Source: Dactylorhiza incarnata (lineage: Eukaryota > Streptophyta > Magnoliopsida > Asparagales > Orchidaceae). From it: DNA of 64,000 nt. The notes beneath the pieces were generated by a model that did no database searches, was not told the origin of the DNA, and was given only the letters and a program-made list of their open reading frames with translations. Positions within the stretch are counted from its first letter, which is position 1. Each line of letters starts with the position of its first letter. This document shows, piece after piece, positions 35,356 through 46,084 of the stretch. The stretch is from positions 3,717,001 to 3,781,000 of the forward strand of contig JAWHQI010000170.1 of assembly GCA_033032865.1 (NCBI GenBank). The letters are read 5' to 3'. The translations under genes were made by a program, and so were the position numbers.

Positions 35356-36907
35356 CTAGGGAGGCCCCTGGAGATTCGCCTGAGGATCCTGAGGCTGAGG
35401 ATATCGCCCGACCCAGCCCAAGCTGCGAGCTGGCTTGAAATGCTCGAAGGCTACGGTCATCGCGTCCTCGCCCTGCCGCAGCTGGTCTTCAATCCTCGCC
35501 AGCCGACCAACCGAGCTCATGCTCGCGCGCATCCCTACCATCTCGTCGTGGTGCAGCTGCTGGCGATGTTCGAGCCTCGCAACTCGACGCTCCAAGTCGC
35601 TGACAGTCTGAAGGCGAGATTCCGCACCAGCCAGGCGAGTATCAAACTCTTCCAGTCGTGATACTCGCACCTCCAACTCGGTCAAGCGACGATGAGCGTC
35701 GCTGCTCTCCAGGCGCTCAACCCGCGACTCCATCTCAGTCAGGCGGCGATGAGGCTCACTGACCGCTAGGCGCTCTAACTTCGCCTCCAAATCCAGGATC
35801 GCGCGAGTAGCCCTCTCCTGGTACTCGCGAGAAGGAAGCCCGACGACGTCGATCAAGGCTCCTATGGGAGTACGAGCGCGAGCTGCAAAAAAGGTAAGAG
35901 TGTCAGAGCTTTGGCGACGAAAGGAACAGAGTGAAGACAGTGGCGACTATCGAAGACAGCGACCAAGTACCTGGTCGAGGACTGCGAGAGTGACGGCGAG
36001 GAGAGCCCCTTCCTCGCTGAGGAGACGCGCTGCGATGATAATCACCTCGCCGAGCAGAATGGGACCCAGCGGTCTGACCCCGGCTAGGAGGCGCGTTCCC
36101 TCGACCACGACTATCCCCTGGTCGCCCTCCCCCCTTGGGGGAAAGAAGCCCGAAGAGCCCTCAGTCCCGCCACGGCGCGAGGATTCACCCTGGTGGGTTG
36201 AGGGAACAGTAGAAGTCGAAGGGCGCTGCTCGCCCTGAGTAGTGGCAGAAGGAGGAAAAGGAGGAGGTGGCGGAAGCCCACCCGCGGGCAGCTGCGAACT
36301 GCTCGCCAGCCCCAAGGATTGAAGAGGCGGTGGTGGCGGAAGCACGCTGCCTGCCAGAGGAGCCTGTTGCTCGCTCATCGGCCTCTTCTCCAGCAAAGAG
36401 CTGTGGAGAACTCGCGTCGAGCGCCCAACGCACCTAGGCGAGATCATGGGCGACGATCTCAGAGGAGGTACGACCAGAGGCTCCTCCTGAGCACCGATGG
36501 TAGACTAATATGCAAGCATAGAAGAGGCATTTAGCATAACAAACCAAGTTGAGACTAATCAAGGAGGTGGCGAGTAGGTAGCTCCCACCTCGTGCAGGAG
36601 CGAAATTCTCCGGTTGATTCTGGGCCGAGGTCCCAGGCATGCTCGCCCCCTCGGCGACATTTGGAGCAGGAGGATCAGCGACCGGCGAGTCGCCCTCGTT
36701 AGACAGCCCCATCTCGTCCAGCAGCTGCTGGTGTTGGTCGCCCAAAGGGGCGGCGACATCCTCTCCAGCGGCTTTCTTCTTCTCCTGCTTCTTCTTCTTC
36801 TTCTTCGCAAGCCTCTTCCTCTTCTTGGTAGCGAGGAAGTCATCAACCTCGGGACCTAGGCGTGGAGGGATCGAGGGAACATCGAACAGGCCCACAAGAC
36901 TAGCCAT
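35356..36907 (-). pseudogene. Tat-2 antisense gene A, three exons, junction uncertain
   Basis: Second gene opposite to gag-pol. I start it at the ATG at 36905-36907 (MASLVGLFDVP), because a TATAAATA box stands 91 bases upstream (36991-36998), the same spacing as gene A of Tat-3. Exon 1 has a Lys-rich patch typical of a nuclear signal. Exon 2 (about 35971-36486) is Pro/Ser-rich. Exon 3 (35356-35882) is a regular heptad coiled coil (repeats of RRLTE and RVERLE). The exon 1 to exon 2 junction does not keep the frame with the simplest splice sites, so either an indel or another junction is involved. No known domain is recognised. Confidence 0.6.
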
Positions 36908-36990
36908 GTCCGCCTTAGCTTCTGCAACATAGTCGCGCGCCACCTTGAGCGAGTTCAGAAAAGTCGTGCCACCAGAGACCCCTGCCCCTC

Positions 36991-36998
36991 TATTTATA
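36991..36998 (-). promoter_or_regulatory. TATA box of Tat-2 antisense gene A
   Basis: TATAAATA on the minus strand, 91 bases before the ATG; the Tat-3 gene A box has the same distance. Confidence 0.65.
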
Positions 36999-37107
36999 GA
37001 GTTCGAGCGTCGGCCAACAAGATGACGAGTATAAGCCAATAGTCGCCAGTAGGGAATCTCGTCGAATGAAGGTTGGATGATTCTTTCTGAGCAACTACAT
37101 TACTCGC

Positions 37108-37122
37108 AAAGAGCGGGGATTG
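37108..37122 (+). other. Tat-2 polypurine tract
   Basis: AAAGAGCGGGGATTG directly before the 3' LTR; the same bases precede the 3' LTR of Tat-3. Primes plus-strand synthesis in LTR retrotransposons. Confidence 0.85.
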
Positions 37123-37790
37123 TGTACAACCCTCATTCTCCGAGGGTGGACCCACCCAAGGCCACGTAGACAGAAGTCAAAGGTCAAAGGGTCAACACAG
37201 AGACCAGCAGTCCAAGACAGAAGCAGAAAAGACCCTGGCGAGTATGCAGGTAATACTCGCCAGATAGGCGAGTATTGACCAGAGGAGTTCGTCGAGCGTA
37301 GGAAAGCAGCAGAAGACCTAGGCGAGTATTGGTCCGGCGTGTGCGAGTAGCACCCAATACTCGCCAGATGGGCGACTATGGCATAAGTACTCGCTGAGTA
37401 TCCCATAGTCGCCGGGTTGGGGGCTGGGCTATAAAAATCCCCCCTACCCTTTGGTTTTCTTATAAATAGGACCCCAGGGGTACTTGGATTGGCACCTGGA
37501 CTTGAGCTTTTGGATCCCGATTTTCGAACTCTCGAGCCCATCACCCTTGCTTCTAGCCAAGTCGGTGCCTTCCCTGTACCAAGCTCGGCCACTTTGGTTT
37601 TGGAGGGGAAGACTCTCTTGAGCTTCTGGGTACGTGGTGGGACCTCCCTGCCGCAGCATCCGGGGTCCTGTTTGTTGCTCTTCTAGCTTCTTCGTCGTTG
37701 CCAGCCAAGCCATCTCGTTGGGCTGCTGGGCGAGTAGCCTCCGGCTGCATCGGTCCGAATCTTGAGGTCAGGATTTTCCTGGCGTTCAAC
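37123..37790 (+). repeat. Tat-2 3' LTR
   Basis: Matches the 5' LTR at about 97%; most differences are C/T or G/A changes. Its last bases read GCGTTCAAC rather than GCCAACA. Confidence 0.92.
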
Positions 37791-39329
37791 CATTCATCTC
37801 GATACCTTTCTCGTCATATGACGCATGGATGATTCGCCCTTCTTGCCCTTTAATTGCCCCTTTCCATCTCGATACCTTTATCGTCGAGATATTTCGATGA
37901 TTCGTCGAGTACAGTGCAATTCGTCGAGACACTCTCGATGATTCGTCATGTACATCTTTTCCCGTCGATACATTCTCGACGCAACTCTAATTGCTCACAT
38001 GATTGGTCCTCCACTTATATCTAATATGAGTAAGGCCAACACAATCCTTCATCCAACTTCTCCAACATTTTTATGTGCGACCCTATAGACTCATATTGCG
38101 TTTGTAGTAAGACTAACTACTTGATTGCTTTGAGATCACCTTGAAAAAACTAACACCACAAACATCTGAGGTGTCTTGAGCCGGCCTTATCCACTAGGAA
38201 CCTATCAGAAAGTTTGAAATGTTGGCTCCTTTTTGGCACATTGGAAGGAACAATGATAAATTATCATGGTAGGCATACATAGGTAATGTATCATCTTGCT
38301 CTCATTGCTGCTTAACAAGATTAATGTGCGTCATGCACGAATGTAAGCGTGCGTATATTGAGTACTTCCTAAAGAGGAAGTTGAGTAGACAACTCCTTAG
38401 GACAAACATCAAACTCACTTTCATCATCGCAAAGGTCAATTGTATATAATTAGTGGCAATCGTGCACGAGGCTTCTCCTTTGTCGAGCGCACGGGCTATG
38501 CCCATACTTTTTTGAATTTTGTAAATACATAAATAAAAATTAGTGGTAAACTTGGAATAATACATGTTACACCAAATACTTGCTCTTATTACCTTATAGA
38601 TAGTAGTTCTGTTTGTTTGAGTGTTTTTACTCCATCTCCATTGGGGGAAACGACAACACTAAAAAAATTTATTTCTTAATCTTCGCTATAATAGTTTTGG
38701 CTTTTAGCAACACTTTAGTTGACAACATTTATAAAATATTGTCTAAACATAGAATAATGATTCTTCTCATTTTGAAATGAGTTAAAATGATTTTATAGAA
38801 GTTCTTCAATGCAACTTATGGAGCTTGATTTAGGCTTAGTTTGGGTGAGCTGTTGCTGATGGAAAAGCTGCTGATCGAATAACGCCGATGAAAAGTAGGT
38901 GTTTCTGAAAAACAATATTTTGCTATAAAACTGTTTCGATGAAATTGAGTTTGCAGTGTTGTTCATGAAGTTGTTTTCAAAAAACTGTTTATAGATGAAA
39001 TAGAGTTTTGATAAGCCTCCTTCTTTTTGTTTTCCCATCTAACAAAATAAATACACAAGCTTAATGAAAATGAGTGATATACTCATAAAATACAACATGA
39101 AACCTAAAAACATTGTATACTACACATGCTAGAAAATCTGAACAGCAAGAATTCCTAACCATCATTTCCTACCAATTTTGCAGACATGAAAACAATATAA
39201 ATCCATCCTCACTACCATTACTAACATATGCAAAAATTTGAACAGAAAGCCTAAAAACAATATAAAACAATTCCATCCTATAATCTCAGAGAATCATTTG
39301 CTTAGGATTAGTTTTCTTCACCACACAGG
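37791..39329. other. Intergenic stretch, no gene seen
   Basis: 37791-37985 repeats words around TCGTCGA and CTCGATACC. The rest is AT-rich without a supported frame. A weak 7-bp inverted pair AGGCTTA/TAAGCCT at about 38829 and 39013 is not enough to call a MITE. Confidence 0.55.
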
Positions 39330-39474
39330 TGTTGGAAGTATTTATATTTAAGTATTTAAGTATTAGTCCCACACCGCTTATCAGTATTTTGTGTCTTGTT
39401 GTATTGCTATATAATATCTCCCTTTGTGGAAGAATAAAATGCACCAAGTATTTCTTTTCTCCTGATTTCTAACA
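39330..39474 (+). repeat. Short-LTR element, left LTR
   Basis: 145 bp, TG...CA ends; contains TATATAATATC and AATAAAATG, which suit a promoter and polyadenylation signal. Confidence 0.85.
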
Positions 39475-39486
39475 TGGTATCAGAGC
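39475..39486 (+). other. Primer-binding site (initiator tRNA-Met) of the short-LTR element
   Basis: TGGTATCAGAGC with no gap after the LTR. Confidence 0.93.
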
Positions 39487-40132
39487 AGGAATTGACTCCT
39501 CCCTGAAATTTGGTTGCCCTAGAGGTACATTTCTCGGTGGCTTCCTCTCTTTGATTTCCGCCTCTTCCTCACGATTTGATCCCGTCCTGCGCTGGTATAG
39601 CCCTCGTCGAGCTGCTCCCGTCCCGCTCCCGTCGACGGAATCGTCTTTAGATGCCATCGACGGGAGTGGTCTCTCTTCCCCTCGACGAGGAGGATTCCTC
39701 TGCTCCAAACTGCGCTCAATCCCGTCGACGTCCTGCTCTTAATAGACGATCCCGTCGAGCTTCTTTTATCTCATCGACGAAAGGAGCGGCTCCCCCCCCC
39801 CCCCCCCTCGTTCTCGTCGAAGAAAGGAGAAGCTCTGATCCCATCTCCTGGTCTCCACGGTGCTGCACCGCCTTCGACATCGACGCCGATCCCATCTGCT
39901 TCCGTCGTGTGACGTCCAGATCCGGTCGTCTAGATCTAGTGCATCCAAATCTCGTCAACTCTGCCGCTGGAGCTTCTCCCGACTTCGTATCTCGTCAACT
40001 CTGACGCTGGAGCTTCTTCCAGTGCCGATTATTGTCCCAGCAACTTCATCGATCCCGTCTGATGTTTTTTTTTCGTACCGTCGATCATCTTGTTGATGCT
40101 GTTCTGCCGCTTCTCTTCTTCTTCGGCTGCTC
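39487..40132. other. Short-LTR element internal part, left half
   Basis: No protein of a retrotransposon is recognised. The DNA is rich in CGTCGA/TCGACG words and simple CTTCTTC runs; the short open frames on both strands look incidental. Confidence 0.6.
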
Positions 40133-41400
40133 TTGTTGGATCTTACGGCGCCCTTAGAGGGGGGGGGGGGGGTGAATAAGGGAATAAAAATATTTGATAC
40201 TTTTTACTAAATTTGTTTAGAGTGAATTAGAATGAAATAATCAATTTAACTTAAAGTAAGAAACAATTGTAATTTGCAATTTTATAAATTATGTCAAATG
40301 ATAGAAATCAAGTAAACACAAAAAGAGACATGATTATATTATATGAAAAAAGTGTTTACAAAAATTGATTTCAATAGCGCTTGAAATCGGAGGCTAATAA
40401 AGTAATACAATTTTTCCTTTTCTAAACAGACTTGTATCCCCACAAACCGGTTGGCTTTAGCCTATCCTTCCCCGGATAAGGCCTCAAGCCGCTCTAGCCA
40501 ATCCTTTCCCAGATATGGCCTCGAGCCCCCTAGATCTAATCACCTAGAACTAGTCGCCAACACAAGGCGAATTAACTAAACGATTACAATAGAATATGGA
40601 ATGAAAATAAAATTAACAATAATGAAACTCCCTATATGAGATCTCTGAAGTTGAGGATGAAGGATCGTTGTAGCATAAGCGAGGTTGAAGCGATCGTTCT
40701 TCGGATGCAGCGTGGTGGCTTCCTTCTCCAGAAATTCTCTTTGAATTTGAGTGGGAGATGAACTTTCGGCAGAGTAGCAGCTCTGGAAATATGGCACAGG
40801 TAATCTCTCTGGAAGCACTAGCTCAAAACGAGAGAGAGCCCATCATTTAATAGAACTTGACGATAACGCCTGTGGTAGCTCCTAGCGCCTGCGGTAGCGT
40901 TCGTGTGGAGCGGTTGCAAAAATCGTCGGCAGCGTGGCGCTGTGCACGAACTTGAGATAGCGCCAGGCGGTAGCGCTAGCGCTGGCGGTAGCGTTCGCGA
41001 AACCGTCGGCGGCGTGGCAGAACAAACTTTCGTCGAACAAAATTTTCCTCGAACGGAGGTCGAAGTTCGTCGAACGAAAAAAAATTTCGAACGAAATTTT
41101 CGTCGAACAAAAATTTCGTCGAACGCAGTTCGAAGTTCGTCGAATGGAACTCTTTGTCGAGCAAAAATTTCGTTGAACGCAGCTCGAAGTTCGTCGAACG
41201 GAACCTGAGCTAGCGCCTGGCGTTAGCGATAGCGCTGGCGTTAGTGCTGCTCCTTTCAAAAGTTTGATTCCATGCTGCCTTCTACCTGTGGAGTATTGCA
41301 CTTATAGTTCCTGCACACTATAAACACACGAAAAGCAATATCAAATACAATATGGGATTTGTTATTCTCAAACAAAGGGATGTGACACACATGTCCAACA
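40133..41400 (-). repeat. SIRE-like element 3' LTR
   Basis: It starts TGTTGGATCTTACGG and has a run of 14 G at 40159-40172. A patch at about 41025-41210 repeats TTCGTCGAAC words, and TAGCGC/GCGCTA words occur on both sides of it. Confidence 0.92.
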
Positions 41401-43233
41401 ATCTCCCTCTTTTGATAATAACAAATCCACTTAGCAAGAAATCAACAATAGTGTTTATAGTATAGGATAAGCAAGATGATAGTGCAACCATAGTATATGA
41501 TAAGCATGATAATGTGTGCATACTCCCCCTATCTTAATGCTCCCCCTACATAAATGCAATTTATGTTTTACTCCCCCTAAATGATAGATTACATGAATTA
41601 TTCTCTCATTAATCTTTTATATTTCTCCTATATAGATTTCTTCAATTAATCTCCCCCTTTTGGTATTATCAAAAGAAGGTGGGGTGAGGGTAGTAAGGAG
41701 GCATTTCTTATAAATGATAAAGCATGATCGAGCTTTTGTAAGATAGATAATGATAAAGATTTTAAGCATAGTATATAAGAGATTTCAAATAAAAAGATAA
41801 GAGTTGTAAGTAAGCGGAAGATTATAAGAAACATCTTTTTGTAAGCATGAAAAGCATAAGTAAAAATATGAGTTTTAGTTTAAAATTGAAAGATGTTTTA
41901 ACCTTTTTGAAATCTCAAAGTTTTCATAAAGATACCAAGCATGAAATGAACATATCAAAGAAAGATTATACTACAATGTTACTTAACTTTAAGTTCAAGA
42001 AATACCAAAACATTGTAGAGATCATGCTAGGTTATCTAGTGCATTTCTTATATAAAGAGTAGTATAGATAAAGCACTAGAATCCAATACTCATGAGAAGA
42101 AGTGTTATGAAAGATAATGATGTGCACAAAAGTGTATTTTGGGTAATGTTAACAATTGATTTAAATCAACAAAATACAAGACATATGTAAAGTATAATGC
42201 ACAATAAAACATAAGTAAATTACTTTCACACACTTTTAATGCACATAATTTTTAACAAAGTGGTGTAATAACCAAGGTTTGCACAAGACACTTTACTATT
42301 CTTTCCAAGGTGCTCAACCTCACAATGCTTATGAAGACTTATCAGAAGGTTCAAGTAGTGCTTGGTGGAGTTATATTTGTCTACATATATAATTTTTTTT
42401 GTTCACATTTGTGAGACAACATTCTCCGAATACACTTGTTTTGCAAACCCCAAATTTTTAACTTAACCACTTTTCTAAATTTTATAAGTGCAATTCAAAT
42501 GTAGTGTAGGCAATAAACTTATGCAAGTTTTAATTCATTGTACAAATACAATACACAAGCAAGCATTTTTAGATTTAAACACACATGTTGATTACCAAAA
42601 TAAGTGAGTGAAATGTATCATTATCAATCATAAAATGTTTACTCATACTTAGAGGCATGCTAAGCTTGGTTCTACACATTTTTCAATACAATTGATGCAC
42701 TTTAAATAGATATATCAAAGCATGATAAACAAAATAATGTTCATAGTAATTTCAAGGAATAAATTTTAACATTGTAAATAATTCTAAATAATAGAATTCA
42801 TACATGCTTGATATTGGCAATAAAGATCATACAGTTTTTTTTGTAGTTTTATCATTTTTTAAAGAAATAAAAACAGAAAAATCACACAAACATATTTTTG
42901 TATTTTTGAATTTTGAATTTTTGTAGTTGATTTTTTATAATGCAAATAAAACAAAAATAAAATGGACAGAAACACAAAAATAAATTTGTACATATAAACT
43001 AACATATTTTTGTTGATTTTTAGAAATTTAAAAAAACAGAAAAATCACAAACCCACGCTAGCGCCGCGCTAGTGATAGCGCGACAAACAGTACATGATTT
43101 TTTAAGAATTTTAAATTTTTGATTTTTGATATTGATTGGGGGTCTTAATAGTAGTCTTATGCAGAAATTGTGTAATATTCAGAGATGTCTTGATTACTCA
43201 AATTGCATAAAACATTAGCGCTTTACATGTTAT
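41401..43233. other. SIRE-like element 3' internal non-coding region
   Basis: No gene. It shares long stretches with 17198-19150 of Cop-NA, such as the block after AATCCAATACTCATGAGAAG and the CACGCTAGCGCC patch at 43055-43082. CTCCCCCT words cluster next to the LTR (41520-41660). Confidence 0.75.
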
Positions 43234-43286
43234 TCATCCTAAGATGTCTAAGACTCCTAATTCTAACCTTAACATTTGAAACCTTG
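43234..43286 (-). pseudogene. pol: SIRE-like pol, severed C-terminal end
   Basis: Once the Tat-3 insertion is taken out, the RNase H frame that stops at 56239 continues here through an ARF..MLRLELGVLD segment to TGA at 43234-43236. Copia pol proteins typically end in such an R-F-x-x-L-R-x-E-L-G motif, which confirms that the two parts were one gene. Confidence 0.9.
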
Positions 43287-43291
43287 CATCG
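43287..43291. repeat. Target-site duplication of Tat-3 (left copy)
   Basis: CATCG, repeated at 56235-56239 on the other side of the element. Confidence 0.93.
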
Positions 43292-43971
43292 TGTTGAAAC
43301 CAGCAACTGGTCTCTTGAGTTCGGACCCACTGGGGGTGTAGCCGATGCTTATTTCTCCCTTACTAGACTCTCTTGACAGTGGATGCTGGAAACGGAATAG
43401 ACCCAAGGCTGAAGCGAGGAGGTCCCGCCACTCACCCGGAAGATCTTAGAGAGCTTCCCCTCCCGAACCAAAGCTCAACCGGGCACCTTGGAGGGCACTG
43501 GCTGCCAACCAAAACTAGCCTAGAGGAGAGGATTCTCTAAAATCGGATCTCCTCCAAGGTGCCCTTAAGGGTCTATTTATAGTTTTTCTTAGGCTGGTCT
43601 GCAAATAGCATGAATCCGCCTTTTAATTTTACTAAATGCACCCCAAATTGGTCTACGAATAGCCTAACTCCGTTGTTCTGAAGGGCTATATGCAGACCAC
43701 AAGGGGTATTATGGTCATTTCCTCCTCACTGCCTTCTGGGCGAGTGGTCCGTGAGGGAACCACTCGCCGAGTTCCCGCCTGACTGGGCGAATGATCAAGC
43801 CTCTGAGCGAATGGTCCGTGGAGGCACCACTCGTCAGGCTCCCACTCGCCTGCAGCCTACCCCCACTAATCTGGGGATCCTTTTTCCTGTCTCGGTACGG
43901 GCGAATGGTCTGGCTGACCCCTGTCCCATCAACTGACTCGAGGGACCCACTCGCCAAATACGGGTTGTACA
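43292..43971 (-). repeat. Tat-3 3' LTR
   Basis: 680 bp, TGTTGAAACC to GTTGTACA on the plus strand. The TATAAATA box is at 43574-43581 (minus strand). GCGAGTGG and GCGAATGG words recur at 43740-43960. Confidence 0.95.
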
Positions 43972-43986
43972 CAATCCCCGCTCTTT
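43972..43986 (-). other. Tat-3 polypurine tract
   Basis: AAAGAGCGGGGATTG on the minus strand against the 3' LTR, identical to that of Tat-2. Confidence 0.88.
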
Positions 43987-44085
43987 GTGAGTGGCTCGTC
44001 CACTCGGAAAGAACAGTCCAACCCCTTATTTGGCGAGTGCTTGTTGAGTGGACCCCGCAAGATTCTGTGGGTCCCACCGTTATCC

Positions 44086-44095
44086 TATATATATA
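44086..44095 (+). promoter_or_regulatory. TATA box of Tat-3 antisense gene A
   Basis: TATATATATA, 91 bases before the gene A ATG, the same spacing as in Tat-2. Confidence 0.65.
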
Positions 44096-44176
44096 CATCC
44101 CGTGTCAGGTTTTTCTGGACCACTTCCACATTTTGGCTCAAGATTTCTTCTCTCTCTTGACCTTTTGCCACTTCCA

Positions 44177-45498
44177 ATGTCTTCTCATAAGCCTTCCGCG
44201 AAACCCCTTTCGCAAGAGATGATCGAGCGCCTGGCCGCGGCCCAGGTTGCAACCGCCCCGAAAACTGCCAGATTCGCTCCCTGGCTGACATCTAAGCGAG
44301 ACCCGAGCGTCCCGTACGTCTCGCGGCGAGCCAAGACGATTCAGCTGAATCGTCAGAAAGGCGAGACCGTGTCCGAATCTCCGGCGCGTACTCCTGTTGA
44401 CCTCGGGACCCAGGTATGGGAATTCCTCCCGCCTTACCTTTTAGTTCGGACCCTTATCCCAAAGTTGCATTGACCACTCGCAGGGGACCTCGGTGCCAGA
44501 GGACGACCACGCGGTCGTCTTGAATAGTGTCGCGGCGCCACCCCCCGAGTCTGAGGGACCTCCTCCAGATCTGGACCTGGCCCCTCCCCCTAACTCGGAC
44601 CTGGCTCCTCCCCCTCCTCCGGGCGAGACCGTGCTTCAGTCCAGTAAGTTTTGGGAATCCTTCCGATTTACCTTTGAGACGGCTTGTTTCTGACCCTCAA
44701 CTTTTTGCAGCCCTCAACCCAGACGTCTCGCTACGGGACACTATTCCTCCACCTTCCCCAACCCAGCGGAACCTTTCTGTTACAGCGAATGAGCAGAGGG
44801 TCCACCCCGAGCGGGAGCCGGGTCAGCACCTCCGTGCGGAAGATAACGCGAATCCCCTGGCGGATGATCAGGCTCCTCCTCCCCCGCCTTTCCGCCCCGG
44901 GAAAGGGAAGGTTTTTCCCCCTTTCGCCGGTTTGCCCGAAGTACACCCCCATACTTCTCGCCCCTCAGGCCACAGGGTACCTGCCCCAGGTGAGGCCTCT
45001 ATCTTGTCCTTGCCGCATTCGCTAACTTCATCGTATTGATCCTTTTATAATCCCGTAGGGTATCGGGAGGTCTCCCCCCCTGAGTCCTACTATGAGGGGG
45101 AAGACGGGGTGCTCTCGCCCCTTCCCTCCCCAGGTGATCTCGCTGACTTCTTGGGTGACTCATCTGACCACGTGACCCTGAAGGAGCGAATCACGGAGAT
45201 CTTTGGGAAGCTTATACACCTCCAGCGAAATGCTGCCGGTCAGGTGGATGAGGAGAAACTGGAGATCAAGCGCGAGCTGAAGGAACTTCGGAGGGACTAC
45301 TCGCGGCTTCTCGCGACAGTGGAGCGACTGGGGGGCGAAAGTGGGGAGCTGTCGCCTGAAAGGCACGCGGCGAGAGCCCGGGACCAGCTCCAACTGGCTT
45401 CGCACGAGATCACCAACATGATGACCTACTATCGTCAGCGAACGCCCCCAGAAGCCGGGTCGCGAAAGCGAGGTCGATGGGTTTGGGTGGAGTACTGA
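44177..45498 (+). CDS. Tat-3 antisense gene A, four exons, open
   Basis: Exons 44177-44413, 44484-44643, 44711-44989 and 45059-45498 have GT-AG ends and join to a continuous frame of 371 residues. Exon 1 is basic with Ser and Lys; exons 2 and 3 are rich in Pro and acidic residues, as in low-complexity linkers. Exon 4 has a coiled coil (residues about 260-320, LKERITEIFGKLIHL then EELKELRRDY-like heptads) and a short basic-aromatic end (RGRWVWVEY). No known domain is recognised. It lies beside the 3' LTR and reads away from it, so its promoter could interact with the LTR's. A counterpart with the same TATA spacing is in Tat-2, which supports a kept gene rather than a chance frame. Confidence 0.7.
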
Positions 45499-46084
45499 CC
45501 CAGATGCCATAATCTCTTTCTTTTCCTACCCGCCTCGCCGCGAGTGTCGAACATTAATATTTGTCTGTAATAACTTTGTATATTATGATTCTGAGAATGC
45601 CCTATTTATCGCTATTTACTTTCCTCAGCCTATCTGATTGTCGCCGAATGATATGCTTTGCGAATGCTTACCTGACCATTTTTGCTTCTTTCATAACCTG
45701 CCTTGGTACTGCCGAATGATATGCTTTGCGAATGCTTACCTGACCATTTTTGCTTCTTTCATAACCTGCCTTGGTACTGCCGAATGATATGCTTTGAGAA
45801 TGCTTACCTAACCCTTTTCGCAAAGCCGTTGAGCGAATAGTTATAGGTCACTCGTCATTAATGGGCGAGAGAGACTTGGACCGGGTTTCGAGGCGCCGGA
45901 CTGCCGCAGATTGCTATCCGCACCCCCCGTTGCCTCGAAAGCCCAAACGTCGTTTAATGCCTCTATAAATAGGCCCTTCAACTACCGTAATAAATACATC
46001 ACCATTCGCTCCCTCTCTTTCCTTGCTCCTAGCATTCGCACCTCTCCCTTCTTTGCTGCTCCTTTCCTTTCCCTCATTCGCGAG
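45499..46084. repeat. Spacer between Tat-3 antisense genes with a 68-bp repeat
   Basis: GCCGAATGATATGCTTTG starts units at 45643, 45711 and 45779 (period 68, the third unit partial). The gene B TATA box follows at 45964-45970. No coding frame is supported. Confidence 0.85.
45964..45970 (+). promoter_or_regulatory. TATA box of Tat-3 antisense gene B
   Basis: TATAAAT, about 120 bases before the ATG at 46085; Tat-2 gene B has a box at about 125. Confidence 0.7.

Larger units (their letters stand above)
25160..37790 (+). mobile_element. Tat-2: complete Ty3/gypsy Tat element with broken genes
   Basis: A 12.6-kb element in the same family as Tat-1, with LTRs of 666 and 668 bp (about 97% identical by eye). 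It has a primer site, gag, pol, tandem repeats, two antisense genes and the purine tract AAAGAGCGGGGATTG at 37108-37122. I see no matching 5-bp target duplication: the flanks are GTATG and CATTC, and the last bases of the 3' LTR differ from the 5' LTR. Ancient recombination or end decay is possible. Gag and pol carry at least six stops and two frameshifts. Confidence 0.93.

Noticed and set aside
25155..37795. 5-bp target duplication for Tat-2
   Set aside because: Flanks GTATG and CATTC do not match under any boundary I tried, so none is claimed.
38656..38760. Possible second CACTA end (CACTAAAAAAATTT with TTTAGCAACAC)
   Set aside because: The terminus is imperfect and no partner end, subterminal set or 3-bp duplication is visible.
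38829..39020. MITE-like segment with AGGCTTA/TAAGCCT ends
   Set aside because: The inverted repeat is only seven bases and there is no convincing target duplication.
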